Assembly: GCA_947629125.1 (NCBI GenBank)
Contig: CANRCO010000017.1
Coordinates: forward strand, 1 to 15,705
Length of the DNA: 15,705 nucleotides
DNA from: an uncultured Bacilli bacterium
GTDB taxonomy: Bacteria > Bacillota_I > Bacilli_A > RF39 > UBA660
Direction of reading: 5' to 3'
Shown here: positions 1 to 7,106 of the stretch, one piece after another
Position numbering within the stretch: position 1 is the stretch's first letter
How the letters are laid out: every line of letters starts with the position of its first letter
Notes under the pieces: model-generated
Told to the model about the DNA's origin: nothing
Seen by the model: the letters and a program-made list of their open reading frames with translations, nothing else
The model's database searches: none
Program-made: the position numbers and the translations under genes

Positions 1-76
1 GGTAGCGACGGAGGGGATCGAACCCCCGACCTACCGGGTATGAACCGGTCGCTCTAGCCAGCTGAGCTACATCGCC
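1..76 (-). tRNA. tRNA-Met (CAU), elongator type
   Basis: The reverse complement folds as a full cloverleaf. The acceptor stem is GGCGATG/CGTCGCT, the D arm is GCTC...GAGC, the anticodon stem is ACCGG/CCGGT around loop TTCATAC, and the T arm is GGGGG/CCCCC. The anticodon is CAT. It lacks the three stacked G-C pairs at the base of the anticodon stem and the unpaired 1-72 position of an initiator tRNA, and it closely resembles the Bacillus elongator tRNA-Met, so elongator Met is preferred over initiator or lysidine-modified Ile2. The encoded 3' end reads ACC at the window edge, so the last A of a genomic CCA probably lies just outside. Confidence 0.95.
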
Positions 77-87
77 ACAACAAACCA

Positions 88-116
88 ATTATAACAAATA
101 TCTTAGTATTTAGCAA
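88..116 (-). promoter_or_regulatory. Promoter of the tRNA-Met gene
   Basis: On the minus strand, TTGCTA (116-111) and a perfect TATAAT (93-88) are separated by 17 bases. The predicted start is near 81, leaving a leader of only about five bases before the mature tRNA 5' end at 76, as is common for tRNA genes. Confidence 0.75.
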
Positions 117-141
117 TAGTTTTTTGTTAAACTAAAAGAAG

Positions 142-170
142 TTGCAAATATATACAAAATGAGATAAAAT
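142..170 (+). promoter_or_regulatory. Possible promoter of the thioredoxin-like gene
   Basis: TTGCAA (142-147) and TAAAAT (165-170) have a 17-base spacer. Predicted initiation near 177 would put the Shine-Dalgarno sequence at the very 5' end of the mRNA, which is unusually tight, so the assignment is tentative. Confidence 0.35.
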
Positions 171-190
171 TATACAAGGATGTGGTTTTT

Positions 191-934
191 TTGGAAAAAG
201 ACAAGAAAATATTTTTAGGCATTGTAATAATAATAAGTTTAATTGCTATTGGTTTAGGAATTTATTTATTAACTCGTGATGAAAAAGAGACTGTTTCCAC
301 TAATACTAGTGTTAAAGATAGTACGAAGTTTAAAGAAGAATACGAATCTTTAAATAATACTGATACTGGTAATAATCATAAATATCAAGAATTAACAATT
401 GCGGATGATAATCCAATTAAATATGCTAGTATTAAAGATGTAAATAAATTATTAAAAGATGGTACAGGTATTATTTATTTTGGGTATCCTCGTTGTCCAT
501 GGTGTCGTAATGCTATTAGTGTTTTATTGGATGTAGCGAAAAAAAATAATATTGAAACTATATATTATTTAGATAGTTATGAAATTCGGGATACTTATGA
601 ATTAGTCGATGGTAAAGTAACAAAAACCAAAGAAGAACAAGATGGTTATCAAGATATATTAAAATACTTAGATGCTAATTTAAGTGATTATGTTTTAACT
701 GATGAAAATAATGAACAAATTTCAGTCGGTGAAAAAAGATTATATGTACCTACTGTTGTAGCAGTAGAAAATGGAAAAATTACTGGTTTTCATGAAGGAA
801 CTGTTAGTCTTGATAACAAACAAACTGCTTATGATGCCCTAACAGATAAACAACGTAATGAGCTAAGTGATATATATCAAGACATATTAGTAAAAAATAA
901 TCAAACGTATTGTGTTGATGAAGAAAAATGCTAA
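191..934 (+). CDS. Membrane-anchored thioredoxin-like protein
   Basis: A 247-residue protein with one N-terminal membrane segment (about residues 7-28) and the rest predicted outside the cell. A thioredoxin-like core starts near residue 75. The active-site motif is FGYPRCPWCRN, with a CPWC pair at about C102 and C105. A later VPTVVAVENG stretch fits the cis-proline loop followed by the beta strand of the thioredoxin fold. Such proteins resemble bacteriocin transport accessory or TlpA-like thiol-disulfide oxidoreductases; the substrate is unknown. A start at TTG 191 is preferred because AAGGATGTG at 176-184, a near-perfect Shine-Dalgarno sequence, lies six bases upstream. A GTG at 182 is in frame but lies inside that site. 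The tail ends with two further cysteines (CVDEEKC). It is monocistronic, with a terminator directly after the stop. Confidence 0.85.
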   Translation: MEKDKKIFLGIVIIISLIAIGLGIYLLTRDEKETVSTNTSVKDSTKFKEEYESLNNTDTGNNHKYQELTIADDNPIKYASIKDVNKLLKDGTGIIYFGYPRCPWCRNAISVLLDVAKKNNIETIYYLDSYEIRDTYELVDGKVTKTKEEQDGYQDILKYLDANLSDYVLTDENNEQISVGEKRLYVPTVVAVENGKITGFHEGTVSLDNKQTAYDALTDKQRNELSDIYQDILVKNNQTYCVDEEKC

Positions 935-957
935 CAATAATTTATTATTGTTTTTTT
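933..957 (+). terminator. Rho-independent terminator after the thioredoxin-like gene
   Basis: AACAATAA and TTATTGTT form an AT-only hairpin that overlaps the stop codon and is followed by seven T. The stem is weak in GC, but its position and T-run are typical of this genome. Confidence 0.65.
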
Positions 958-958
958 C

Positions 959-987
959 TTGTAAGTAAAAAAGATATTTATTATAAT
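959..987 (+). promoter_or_regulatory. Promoter of the dnaB-dnaI-queA operon
   Basis: TTGTAA (959-964), a 17-base spacer and a perfect TATAAT (982-987). It begins right at the end of the preceding terminator T-run. Predicted initiation is near 994, just ahead of the Shine-Dalgarno AGAGG at 1001-1005. Confidence 0.75.
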
Positions 988-1012
988 AATAATTGATGAA
1001 AGAGGCGTTATT

Positions 1013-2281
1013 ATGAAAAATATTACTTTATTACCTGCTGATAATTATAACGTAATAAATAAAACGATTTTTAGTCCAGAAGACCATGATATATTAATAA
1101 ATTTATATGAACCAATAATTGGGGCTTTAGCTATTAATCTATATTTATCATTGCAAAGTGATTTAGATAACGCTCAATATATAAGTAAAGATTATAATCA
1201 TCACCATTTAATGACTCGCTTAAAAGTAGAATTAGATGTAATTAAAGTAGCTCGTGAAACTTTAGAAGCAATTGGTTTAATGAAAACATATGTAAAACCA
1301 GGAGAAATTAATTACTATATTTATGAATTATATTCACCATTAAGCGCTTATGATTTTTTTAATAATCCATTATTTAATGTTGTTCTTTATAATAATATTG
1401 GTAAGATGGAATATGAAATATTAAAGAAAAAGTATCAAAAACAAAGAATTAATTTAAAAGAATATAGTGAAATAACGAAAACAATTACTCAAACTTTTAA
1501 AACTCAAAGTTATATTGAATCTTTTGAAACTTATCAAAAAAATAGTAATAATTTAGTATTAAATGACCAAATTGATTTTGATTTATTAATTAGTAGTTTT
1601 CCTAAAAATATTTTAAACGAGCGAGCTTTAAATAAAAAAAACAAAGAATTAATTAATAATTTAGCTTTTATTTATAATATCGATACAATTCAAATGAGTG
1701 AGTTAATTCGTTCCTCAATTAATGAAAATGGCTTTATTGAAAAAGAAGCATTACGTAAATTGGCTCGAAAATATTATCAATTTTACAATAATGGAAGCTT
1801 ACCAACTTTAATTTATCGTTCACAACCGGAATATTTAAAAAATCCTTTAGGTGATAATTCTCGGCGTGGTAAAATTATTGGTGTGTTTGAAAATACAACT
1901 CCTTTTGATTTTTTAAAAAATAAATACAAGGGTGTAAATCCTACTGCTCATGATTTAAAATTATTGGAATATTTATTAATTGATTTAGAATTAAAACCCG
2001 CAGTAGTAAATGTTTTAATTGATTATATCTTAAAAGAAAATAATAATCGTTTAACAACAAAATTAGTGGAAACTATAGCAGGACAATGGAAAAGGTCAGG
2101 AGTAGAAACTGCTAATGATGCGATGAATTTAGCTGAAAAAGAACATAAAAAATTTAATAAAAGTTTAAATAAAAATAAAACAGAAATTAAACCAGTTTGG
2201 TTTAATGAAAAAATTGAAAAAGAAACTATTACAAAAGAAGAAGAAGAAGAACTATCTGATTTATTGAAAGAATTTAGGTGA
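1013..2281 (+). CDS. dnaB: DnaB, primosome / helicase-loading protein (Bacillus type)
   Basis: A 422-residue replication initiation and membrane attachment protein of the Gram-positive DnaB family (not the DnaB helicase of E. coli). In Bacillus it works with DnaD and DnaI to load the replicative helicase at the origin and at restarted forks. The N-terminal winged-helix region begins with the typical LLPADNYNVINKTIFSPED and LYEPIIGALAINLYLSL. The C-terminal DnaD/DnaB_2 domain (about residues 300-375) contains KYKGVNPTAHDLKLLEYLL, NVLIDYILKENNNRL and the conserved IAGQWKRSGVETANDAM. It is somewhat shorter than the roughly 470 residues in Bacillus subtilis. The ATG at 1013 has AGAGG seven bases upstream. 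The next gene, dnaI, starts five bases after the TGA stop, as in Bacillus, which supports the call. Confidence 0.93.
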   Translation: MKNITLLPADNYNVINKTIFSPEDHDILINLYEPIIGALAINLYLSLQSDLDNAQYISKDYNHHHLMTRLKVELDVIKVARETLEAIGLMKTYVKPGEINYYIYELYSPLSAYDFFNNPLFNVVLYNNIGKMEYEILKKKYQKQRINLKEYSEITKTITQTFKTQSYIESFETYQKNSNNLVLNDQIDFDLLISSFPKNILNERALNKKNKELINNLAFIYNIDTIQMSELIRSSINENGFIEKEALRKLARKYYQFYNNGSLPTLIYRSQPEYLKNPLGDNSRRGKIIGVFENTTPFDFLKNKYKGVNPTAHDLKLLEYLLIDLELKPAVVNVLIDYILKENNNRLTTKLVETIAGQWKRSGVETANDAMNLAEKEHKKFNKSLNKNKTEIKPVWFNEKIEKETITKEEEEELSDLLKEFR

Positions 2282-2285
2282 TTTT

Positions 2286-3206
2286 ATGGAAAAAATAAAA
2301 AATAAATATAGTAATAATCCGCAAAAAAACTTAAAAGATAATTATCGTATTGCTTGCCAAGATGTTAAATTTACCAATTTAATTCATAATTTAGACATTA
2401 AAGATAATATAGCTATGAGGTATACTACTAGTTTGCAAACTACTATTAATGAATTAGATAACTGTCAAGAATGTCGGGGATTATTTGAATGTCAGAATCG
2501 CTTTGAGGGTCATATTTATTATCCAAATAAAAATAACGATAAATTAGATTTTAATTATGTTGCTTGCCGATATGAAGAAGAAAGAAGAATTAATTTAGAA
2601 AATAAAAAATCTAATAATAAAGAAATTGATAATGCTCGAATGAAAGATATAGATATTACTGATAAAAAAAGAGTTAAATTAATAAAATGGTTAAAACAGT
2701 TTTATGATAAATATGATAACACTAAGAATTTTAAAGGGCTTTATTTACATGGTAGTTTTGGCAGTGGTAAAACATATTTAATCAGTGCTTTATTTAATGA
2801 ATTAAAGATTAATAAAAAAGTTACTACGGCGATAGTTTATTTACCCGAATTACTTCGTGATTTAAAAGATAATTGGGATGAAATAAATATGAAAATTAAT
2901 TATTATCAAGGAGTAGATTTATTATTAATAGATGATATTGGAGCAGAAAAGGTAAGTGAATGGGGTCGCGATGAAATTCTAGGAACAATTTTACAAAGTA
3001 GAATGAATAATAATTTATGTACATTTTTTACTTCTAATTTAACAATTACTGAATTAGAACAACATTTAGCATTAACTAAAAGTGGAGTAGACAGCCTAAA
3101 AGCACGTAGAATTATCGAAAGAATAAAACAATTAACAATAGATATGGAACTTATTAGTTCTAATAAAAGAAATTTATTAGATGAGGATACTAATGCAAAC
3201 AGCTGA
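2286..3206 (+). CDS. dnaI: DnaI, helicase loader AAA+ ATPase
   Basis: A 306-residue primosomal protein that binds the replicative helicase and loads it onto DNA. The N-terminal helicase-binding domain carries a probable zinc site (C60, C63, C69, H76, C94, in CQEC...C...H...C). The C-terminal AAA+ ATPase has Walker A GSFGSGKT (156-163), Walker B LLLIDDIGAE (212-221), a sensor 1-like FFTSN (247-251) and arginines in KARRIIERI. Its Shine-Dalgarno sequence AGGTGA overlaps the dnaB stop, so translation is probably coupled. The last 14 bases overlap the start of queA. Confidence 0.95.
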   Translation: MEKIKNKYSNNPQKNLKDNYRIACQDVKFTNLIHNLDIKDNIAMRYTTSLQTTINELDNCQECRGLFECQNRFEGHIYYPNKNNDKLDFNYVACRYEEERRINLENKKSNNKEIDNARMKDIDITDKKRVKLIKWLKQFYDKYDNTKNFKGLYLHGSFGSGKTYLISALFNELKINKKVTTAIVYLPELLRDLKDNWDEINMKINYYQGVDLLLIDDIGAEKVSEWGRDEILGTILQSRMNNNLCTFFTSNLTITELEQHLALTKSGVDSLKARRIIERIKQLTIDMELISSNKRNLLDEDTNANS

Positions 3207-4218
3207 TTTTGATTACGATTTAGACCCCCAATTAATTGCCCAAACACCACTTAAAGACCGTAGTTCTTCCAAACTAATGCTATTAGATAAAAAAACAGGA
3301 GAAATTAAACATTATCATTTTAACGAAATAATTAATTTATTAGAAAGTGGCGATACTTTAGTATTAAATGATACCAAAGTTATTCCAGCACGTTTAATTG
3401 GCATAAAAGAAGAAACTAACGCAACCATTGAAATATTACTATTAAAAGAATTAGAAAATAATCAATGGGAGTGTTTAGCTAAACCTGCTAAACGTTTAAA
3501 AATTGGTACAATTGTTTCTTTTGGAGATGGTTTATTAAAAATAAAAGTTATAAATAAATTAGATGAAGGAATTGTTCATGTAAAATTAATATATGAAGGA
3601 ATATTAATGGAAATATTAGATAAATTAGGAACAATGCCTTTACCACCTTATATTCATGAAAAATTAGAAAATCAAGACCGTTATCAAACAGTTTATGCTA
3701 AAAATTTAGGTAGTGCTGCAGCTCCAACAGCGGGATTACATTTTACTAAACAATTATTAGAAAAGTTAAAGCAAAAAAACATTAATATATTATATGTAAC
3801 TTTACATGTTGGATTAGGCACTTTTCGTCCAGTTGAAGTTACTGATATAAAAAATCATCATATGCATGTAGAGTATTATGAAATGAATGAACCGACTGCT
3901 AAAAAACTAAATGAACTTAAGAAAAACGGGCAAAAAATTTATGCAGTAGGAACTACTTCAACTAGAGTTTTAGAAACTATAATGCATAAATATGGAAAAT
4001 TTAAAGCTTGTCAAGGAAATACTAATATTTTTATTTATCCGGGTTTTGAATTTCAAGCAATTGATGGTTTAATAACTAATTTTCATTTACCAAAGAGTAC
4101 TTTATTAATGTTAGTTAGTGCTTTAGCATCAAAAGAAATAATTTTAAATGCTTATCAAGAAGCTATTAAATGTAATTATCGTTTTTTCTCTTTTGGGGAT
4201 GCGATGTTTATTAGATAA
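3193..4218 (+). CDS. queA: QueA, S-adenosylmethionine:tRNA ribosyltransferase-isomerase
   Basis: A 341-residue enzyme that transfers and isomerises the ribosyl group of S-adenosylmethionine onto 7-aminomethyl-7-deazaguanine in tRNA, giving epoxyqueuosine in Asp, Asn, His and Tyr tRNAs. Family signatures run throughout: DFDYDLDPQLIAQTPL at the N-terminus, LNDTKVIPARL, GSAAAPTAGLHFT, HVGLGTFRPV, VGTTSTRVLE, TNFHLPKSTLLMLVSA, and YRFFSFGDAMFI at the end. The ATG at 3193 is chosen because AGGA lies five bases upstream and QueA proteins begin just before the DFDYDL motif; an in-frame ATG at 3181 would add four residues. It is third in the operon, inside the end of dnaI. In Bacillus queA sits with ruvAB and tgt, so this placement differs. 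Confidence 0.95.
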   Translation: MQTADFDYDLDPQLIAQTPLKDRSSSKLMLLDKKTGEIKHYHFNEIINLLESGDTLVLNDTKVIPARLIGIKEETNATIEILLLKELENNQWECLAKPAKRLKIGTIVSFGDGLLKIKVINKLDEGIVHVKLIYEGILMEILDKLGTMPLPPYIHEKLENQDRYQTVYAKNLGSAAAPTAGLHFTKQLLEKLKQKNINILYVTLHVGLGTFRPVEVTDIKNHHMHVEYYEMNEPTAKKLNELKKNGQKIYAVGTTSTRVLETIMHKYGKFKACQGNTNIFIYPGFEFQAIDGLITNFHLPKSTLLMLVSALASKEIILNAYQEAIKCNYRFFSFGDAMFIR

Positions 4219-4250
4219 AAAATACATAAAATGACAATTTATGTATTTTT
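4219..4250 (+). terminator. Terminator of the dnaB-dnaI-queA operon
   Basis: AAATACATAAA and TTTATGTATTT pair around a seven-base loop (ATGACAA), and the 3' arm merges into a run of T. It lies directly after the queA stop. Confidence 0.8.
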
Positions 4251-4254
4251 GTTA

Positions 4255-4263
4255 TGTTATAAA
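4255..4263 (+). promoter_or_regulatory. Extended -10 promoter of the SPOR-radC-mreCD-spoIVFAB operon
   Basis: TGTTATAAA gives TG-n-TATAAA, an extended -10 element, with no clear -35. It lies five bases beyond the queA terminator and about 15 bases before the first start codon, so the leader would be very short, with GGTGA at 4270-4274 as Shine-Dalgarno. Confidence 0.4.
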
Positions 4264-4278
4264 TAATTTGGTGATTAA

Positions 4279-4710
4279 ATGAAAAAATTTTTTATAACAA
4301 TTTTATGTGCAATTTTAATGGGTAGTATATTTGCATTTTATATGTTTCAAAATATGGAACCAAGTATTGCTAAAACCGTTGATAATAATACTGTAACTGC
4401 TTTTCAAGTTGGAGTCTACAGTAATTATGATAATGCTAATACTGCTACAAAACAATATAAAAGTTCATTAATATATCACGATGAAAATTATTATCGAATA
4501 TTTATTGCCTTATATCATGATGAATCAATTATTAAATTGATGCAAGATTATTTTCATGATACAGATGTTTATTTAAAAGAAATACCAGTACCGGAAGAAT
4601 TTTTGACAGTTTTATCTAAATATGAAAGTTTAATAAAATCATCTAATATTGATGATTATGATGAAGTAAATCAAAGTGTATTAAATGAATTTGAACGTAT
4701 TAGAAAATGA
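4279..4710 (+). CDS. SPOR-domain membrane protein (SpoIIB-like position)
   Basis: A 143-residue protein with one N-terminal membrane helix (about residues 3-22) and an outside-facing domain. Residues 41-105 read like a SPOR peptidoglycan-binding domain: AFQVGVYSNYDNANTATKQY, then a DENYYRIFIALYHDE segment and a helix before VYLKEIPV. SPOR domains bind glycan strands lacking peptide stems at septa. In Bacillus subtilis, spoIIB, a SPOR protein of engulfment, lies just upstream of maf and radC, the same place as here. That makes a SpoIIB-like role plausible, but similarity is limited to the architecture. The C-terminus is mostly acidic. The last 26 bases overlap radC. Confidence 0.7.
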   Translation: MKKFFITILCAILMGSIFAFYMFQNMEPSIAKTVDNNTVTAFQVGVYSNYDNANTATKQYKSSLIYHDENYYRIFIALYHDESIIKLMQDYFHDTDVYLKEIPVPEEFLTVLSKYESLIKSSNIDDYDEVNQSVLNEFERIRK

Positions 4711-5356
4711 TTTAAAACCAAGAGAAAAATTGTTAAAATACGGTGCTGTAGCTTTAACAGATGAAGAATTAATAGCAATTATTTTACATACTGGAACCAA
4801 AGAACAAAATGTTTTTAGTTTAGCTAAACAAATAAATACTCTAATAAATAGTTTAAATAATTATCAAAATTTATCGTTAAATACATTACTTAATCTTAAA
4901 GGTATCGGTTTAGTAAAAGCTGTTAGTTTATTAGCTAGTATCGAATATGGACGACGAACAACTAAAAATATAAAAGAGACAAATGAAATTATTAATGCTA
5001 AAAGTGTTTATGAATTGTTTAAATTAGAATATCAGTTTTTAGCTCAAGAAAAATTTAGTTGTATTTTTTTAAATACGAAAAGAAAAATAATAACAATTAA
5101 AACTATATTTATTGGTACGATAAACCAAAGTATCATTCATCCAAGAGAAATATTTAAAGAAGCTTTATTAGTATCTGCTAGCAGTATTATTTTAGTCCAT
5201 AATCACCCTAGTGGGGATGTTACACCAAGTCTAATGGATATTAAAACTACCAATCAATTACAAGAAATTGGTAAAATTTTACTTATTCCAGTTATAGATC
5301 ATGTAATTATTGGGAATAATAAGTACTACAGTTTTAAGGAACAAGGAAAGGTGTAA
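4685..5356 (+). CDS. radC: RadC family JAB/MPN-domain protein
   Basis: A 223-residue protein. The N-terminal part holds the family signature KPREKLLKYGAVALTDEELI and a helix-hairpin-helix (LKGIGLVKAVSLLASIEYGR, about 71-90). The C-terminal JAB metalloprotease-like domain has the zinc motif HNHPSGD (172-178) with D185 eleven residues after H174 and a candidate glutamate at E155. The biochemical role of RadC is unsettled; the old link to DNA repair is not well supported. It starts inside the end of the SPOR gene with only a weak Shine-Dalgarno (AAAGTG), so translational coupling is likely. A TTG at 4691 is an alternative start. Confidence 0.93.
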   Translation: MNLNVLENDLKPREKLLKYGAVALTDEELIAIILHTGTKEQNVFSLAKQINTLINSLNNYQNLSLNTLLNLKGIGLVKAVSLLASIEYGRRTTKNIKETNEIINAKSVYELFKLEYQFLAQEKFSCIFLNTKRKIITIKTIFIGTINQSIIHPREIFKEALLVSASSIILVHNHPSGDVTPSLMDIKTTNQLQEIGKILLIPVIDHVIIGNNKYYSFKEQGKV

Positions 5357-5360
5357 AAAA

Positions 5361-6035
5361 ATGCGACAATATAAAATTAATGCAGTAATATTTCTTTTGT
5401 TATTTCTAGTAATTATTTTTAAAGATAGCATGTATTATTTTACTGAAAAAACTTTAAAGTTAAATAACATTGCTGATGCTATTGAAAATAGTAAAAAAAC
5501 TTATTATGAACAAGAATATCAAAAAGTATTAGATTTATATGAAATAAAAGAATTTCCTAAATATGAATACGAATTTTCTAAAGTAATATATCGAAATATT
5601 TATAAATATTTTAATGAAATGACTATTTTAAAAGGTAAAGATGCCAACTTAAAAGAACATATGGCTGTTATTAATGATGAAGGTTTAATTGGAGTAATTT
5701 CCAAAGTATATAAAAATACTGCAAAGGTAGAACTATTAACTAATAAAGACATCAATGTCTCAGTTAAAATAAATGAAGTTTATGGAATGTTACATATTGA
5801 TAATTTTAATGAATTAATTGTCGATAGTATAACTAATTATGATAATGTAGCAGTAGGGGATTATATTTACACTTCTGGTTTAGGTAATTTACCAGCTAAT
5901 ATTTATATTGGTAAAGTAAAAGAAATTAAAAAAGACCAAAGTGGAATAAGTAAGACTTTAATTGTTGATAAAACTATTGATTTTGCCAAAATTGATTATG
6001 TAGCTATTATGAAAAATGGAGTAGAAAATGAATAG
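5361..6035 (+). CDS. mreC: MreC, rod-shape cell wall elongation protein
   Basis: A 224-residue bitopic protein of the elongasome, which organises peptidoglycan synthases on the outer face of the membrane. It has a membrane helix at about residues 7-26, a short helical region (about 30-95) that would form the dimer coiled coil, then the beta domains with AVINDEGLIGVISKVYKNTA, GDYIYTSGLGN and IYIGKVKEI, all typical of MreC. It is shorter than the roughly 290 residues in Bacillus, mainly in the N-terminal helix and C-terminal tail. The ATG at 5361 is chosen over upstream in-frame codons because AAAGGTG (5347-5353) lies seven bases before it and the membrane segment follows at once. It overlaps mreD by eight bases. 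Confidence 0.92.
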   Translation: MRQYKINAVIFLLLFLVIIFKDSMYYFTEKTLKLNNIADAIENSKKTYYEQEYQKVLDLYEIKEFPKYEYEFSKVIYRNIYKYFNEMTILKGKDANLKEHMAVINDEGLIGVISKVYKNTAKVELLTNKDINVSVKINEVYGMLHIDNFNELIVDSITNYDNVAVGDYIYTSGLGNLPANIYIGKVKEIKKDQSGISKTLIVDKTIDFAKIDYVAIMKNGVENE

Positions 6036-6456
6036 TTTAATTGCTTTTGGTTTTACTATTCTTGATATATTAATCTATAAATTTACACCTTATGAATCGT
6101 TTTTGTTTTTAATTTCTTTAACCTTGTTTGATAAAAAAGATTATTTTAAAGTAATAATGTTAGGTATATTTATTGATTTTGTAGTTCTCAACACATTTTT
6201 TATAAATACTATAATATTACTTATTTTATTTATATTTGATAAATCAATTTTAAAAATAAAAAATAAAAAGATTAAATCGTATATGGTAGTAAATACTTTA
6301 AATTATTTAATTTATTCTGCAAGTTTATATTTAATTTTTAGCCAGACAAATCTAAAAGAATTTTTTCTAGATTTAGGCTATAATTACTTATTCAATTTAA
6401 TTTTTTGGCTTTTTAGTTATAATCTATTAAAAAAATGCATAAAAATTAATAGGTGA
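6028..6456 (+). CDS. mreD: MreD, rod-shape membrane protein
   Basis: A very hydrophobic 142-residue protein with about four or five membrane segments, directly following and overlapping mreC. Sequence conservation in MreD is low, so the call rests on size, hydrophobicity and position between mreC and spoIVFA. It contains the FLFLISLTLFDKKDYFKVIM segment in the place where MreD proteins have a short polar loop between helices. GGAG at 6018-6021 lies six bases before the ATG. MreD links MreC and the RodA/PBP2 synthase pair in the elongasome. Confidence 0.82.
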   Translation: MNSLIAFGFTILDILIYKFTPYESFLFLISLTLFDKKDYFKVIMLGIFIDFVVLNTFFINTIILLILFIFDKSILKIKNKKIKSYMVVNTLNYLIYSASLYLIFSQTNLKEFFLDLGYNYLFNLIFWLFSYNLLKKCIKINR

Positions 6457-6461
6457 TAATA

Positions 6462-7106
6462 ATGGTTGAATCAGCAGATGAAGTTGCAAAAAGAATAAAA
6501 AATAAAAGAAATAATTATTTAGAAACAAAAAAAGATAAAAATAATCAAACTAGTAATAAAATTAGTGCTTTATTTTCCCAAGTATTATTAGCTATAATCT
6601 TTTTTTTAGGCAGTGCTATTTATATTAATTATTCAACTAATAATAAAAAATTATATGAAAAATATGTTTTTACTAATTCCTTATCATTTCAAAAATTTCA
6701 AAATCTTTATCAAAAAACTTTTGGTAAAATAATTCCTACTACAAATGATGAACCAGCAGCTACTGTTTTTAATGAAAATAATAATTCCACTGACATAGAA
6801 ATTAGTAAATATTATGATGGCGTAATGTTAAAATATCCTTCTAAACAAGCAATAAATAGTTTAAAAGGTGGTATAGTTGTTTTCAATGGAACAAAAGATA
6901 ATTACGGCAATGTTTTAATTGTTCAAGGAGTAGATGGGGCCGATATTTGGTATGGTAATATATCAAATATTAGTGTGGCTTTATATGATTATGTTGAAGA
7001 AAATCAAGTCCTTGGTGAAACCACTGATAATAAAGCGTATATAGTAATTAATAAAGATGGAAATTATTTAAATTATGAAGAATATACTAAACAAACTGAA
7101 AATTAA
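6462..7106 (+). CDS. spoIVFA: SpoIVFA-like protein, degenerate LytM domain
   Basis: A 214-residue protein with a basic cytoplasmic N-terminus, one membrane helix (about 38-58), a linker and a C-terminal beta-rich LytM/M23-like domain (about 112-205: YDGVMLKYPSKQAINSLKGG, YGNVLIVQGVDGADIWYGNI, VEENQVLGETTD). The zinc ligands of active M23 peptidases are absent, as in SpoIVFA, which in Bacillus scaffolds the SpoIVFB protease in the outer forespore membrane and is cleaved by SpoIVB. The ATG at 6462 has AGGTGA at 6451-6456; a GTG at 6453 is in frame but lies within that site. The spoIVFB-like gene overlaps its end by 32 bases, which strongly supports the call. Confidence 0.82.
   Translation: MVESADEVAKRIKNKRNNYLETKKDKNNQTSNKISALFSQVLLAIIFFLGSAIYINYSTNNKKLYEKYVFTNSLSFQKFQNLYQKTFGKIIPTTNDEPAATVFNENNNSTDIEISKYYDGVMLKYPSKQAINSLKGGIVVFNGTKDNYGNVLIVQGVDGADIWYGNISNISVALYDYVEENQVLGETTDNKAYIVINKDGNYLNYEEYTKQTEN

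Noticed and set aside
2906..3250. Minus-strand 114-codon open frame
   Set aside because: Antisense of the dnaI 3' end and queA 5' end, both clearly real; no ribosome site or family features.
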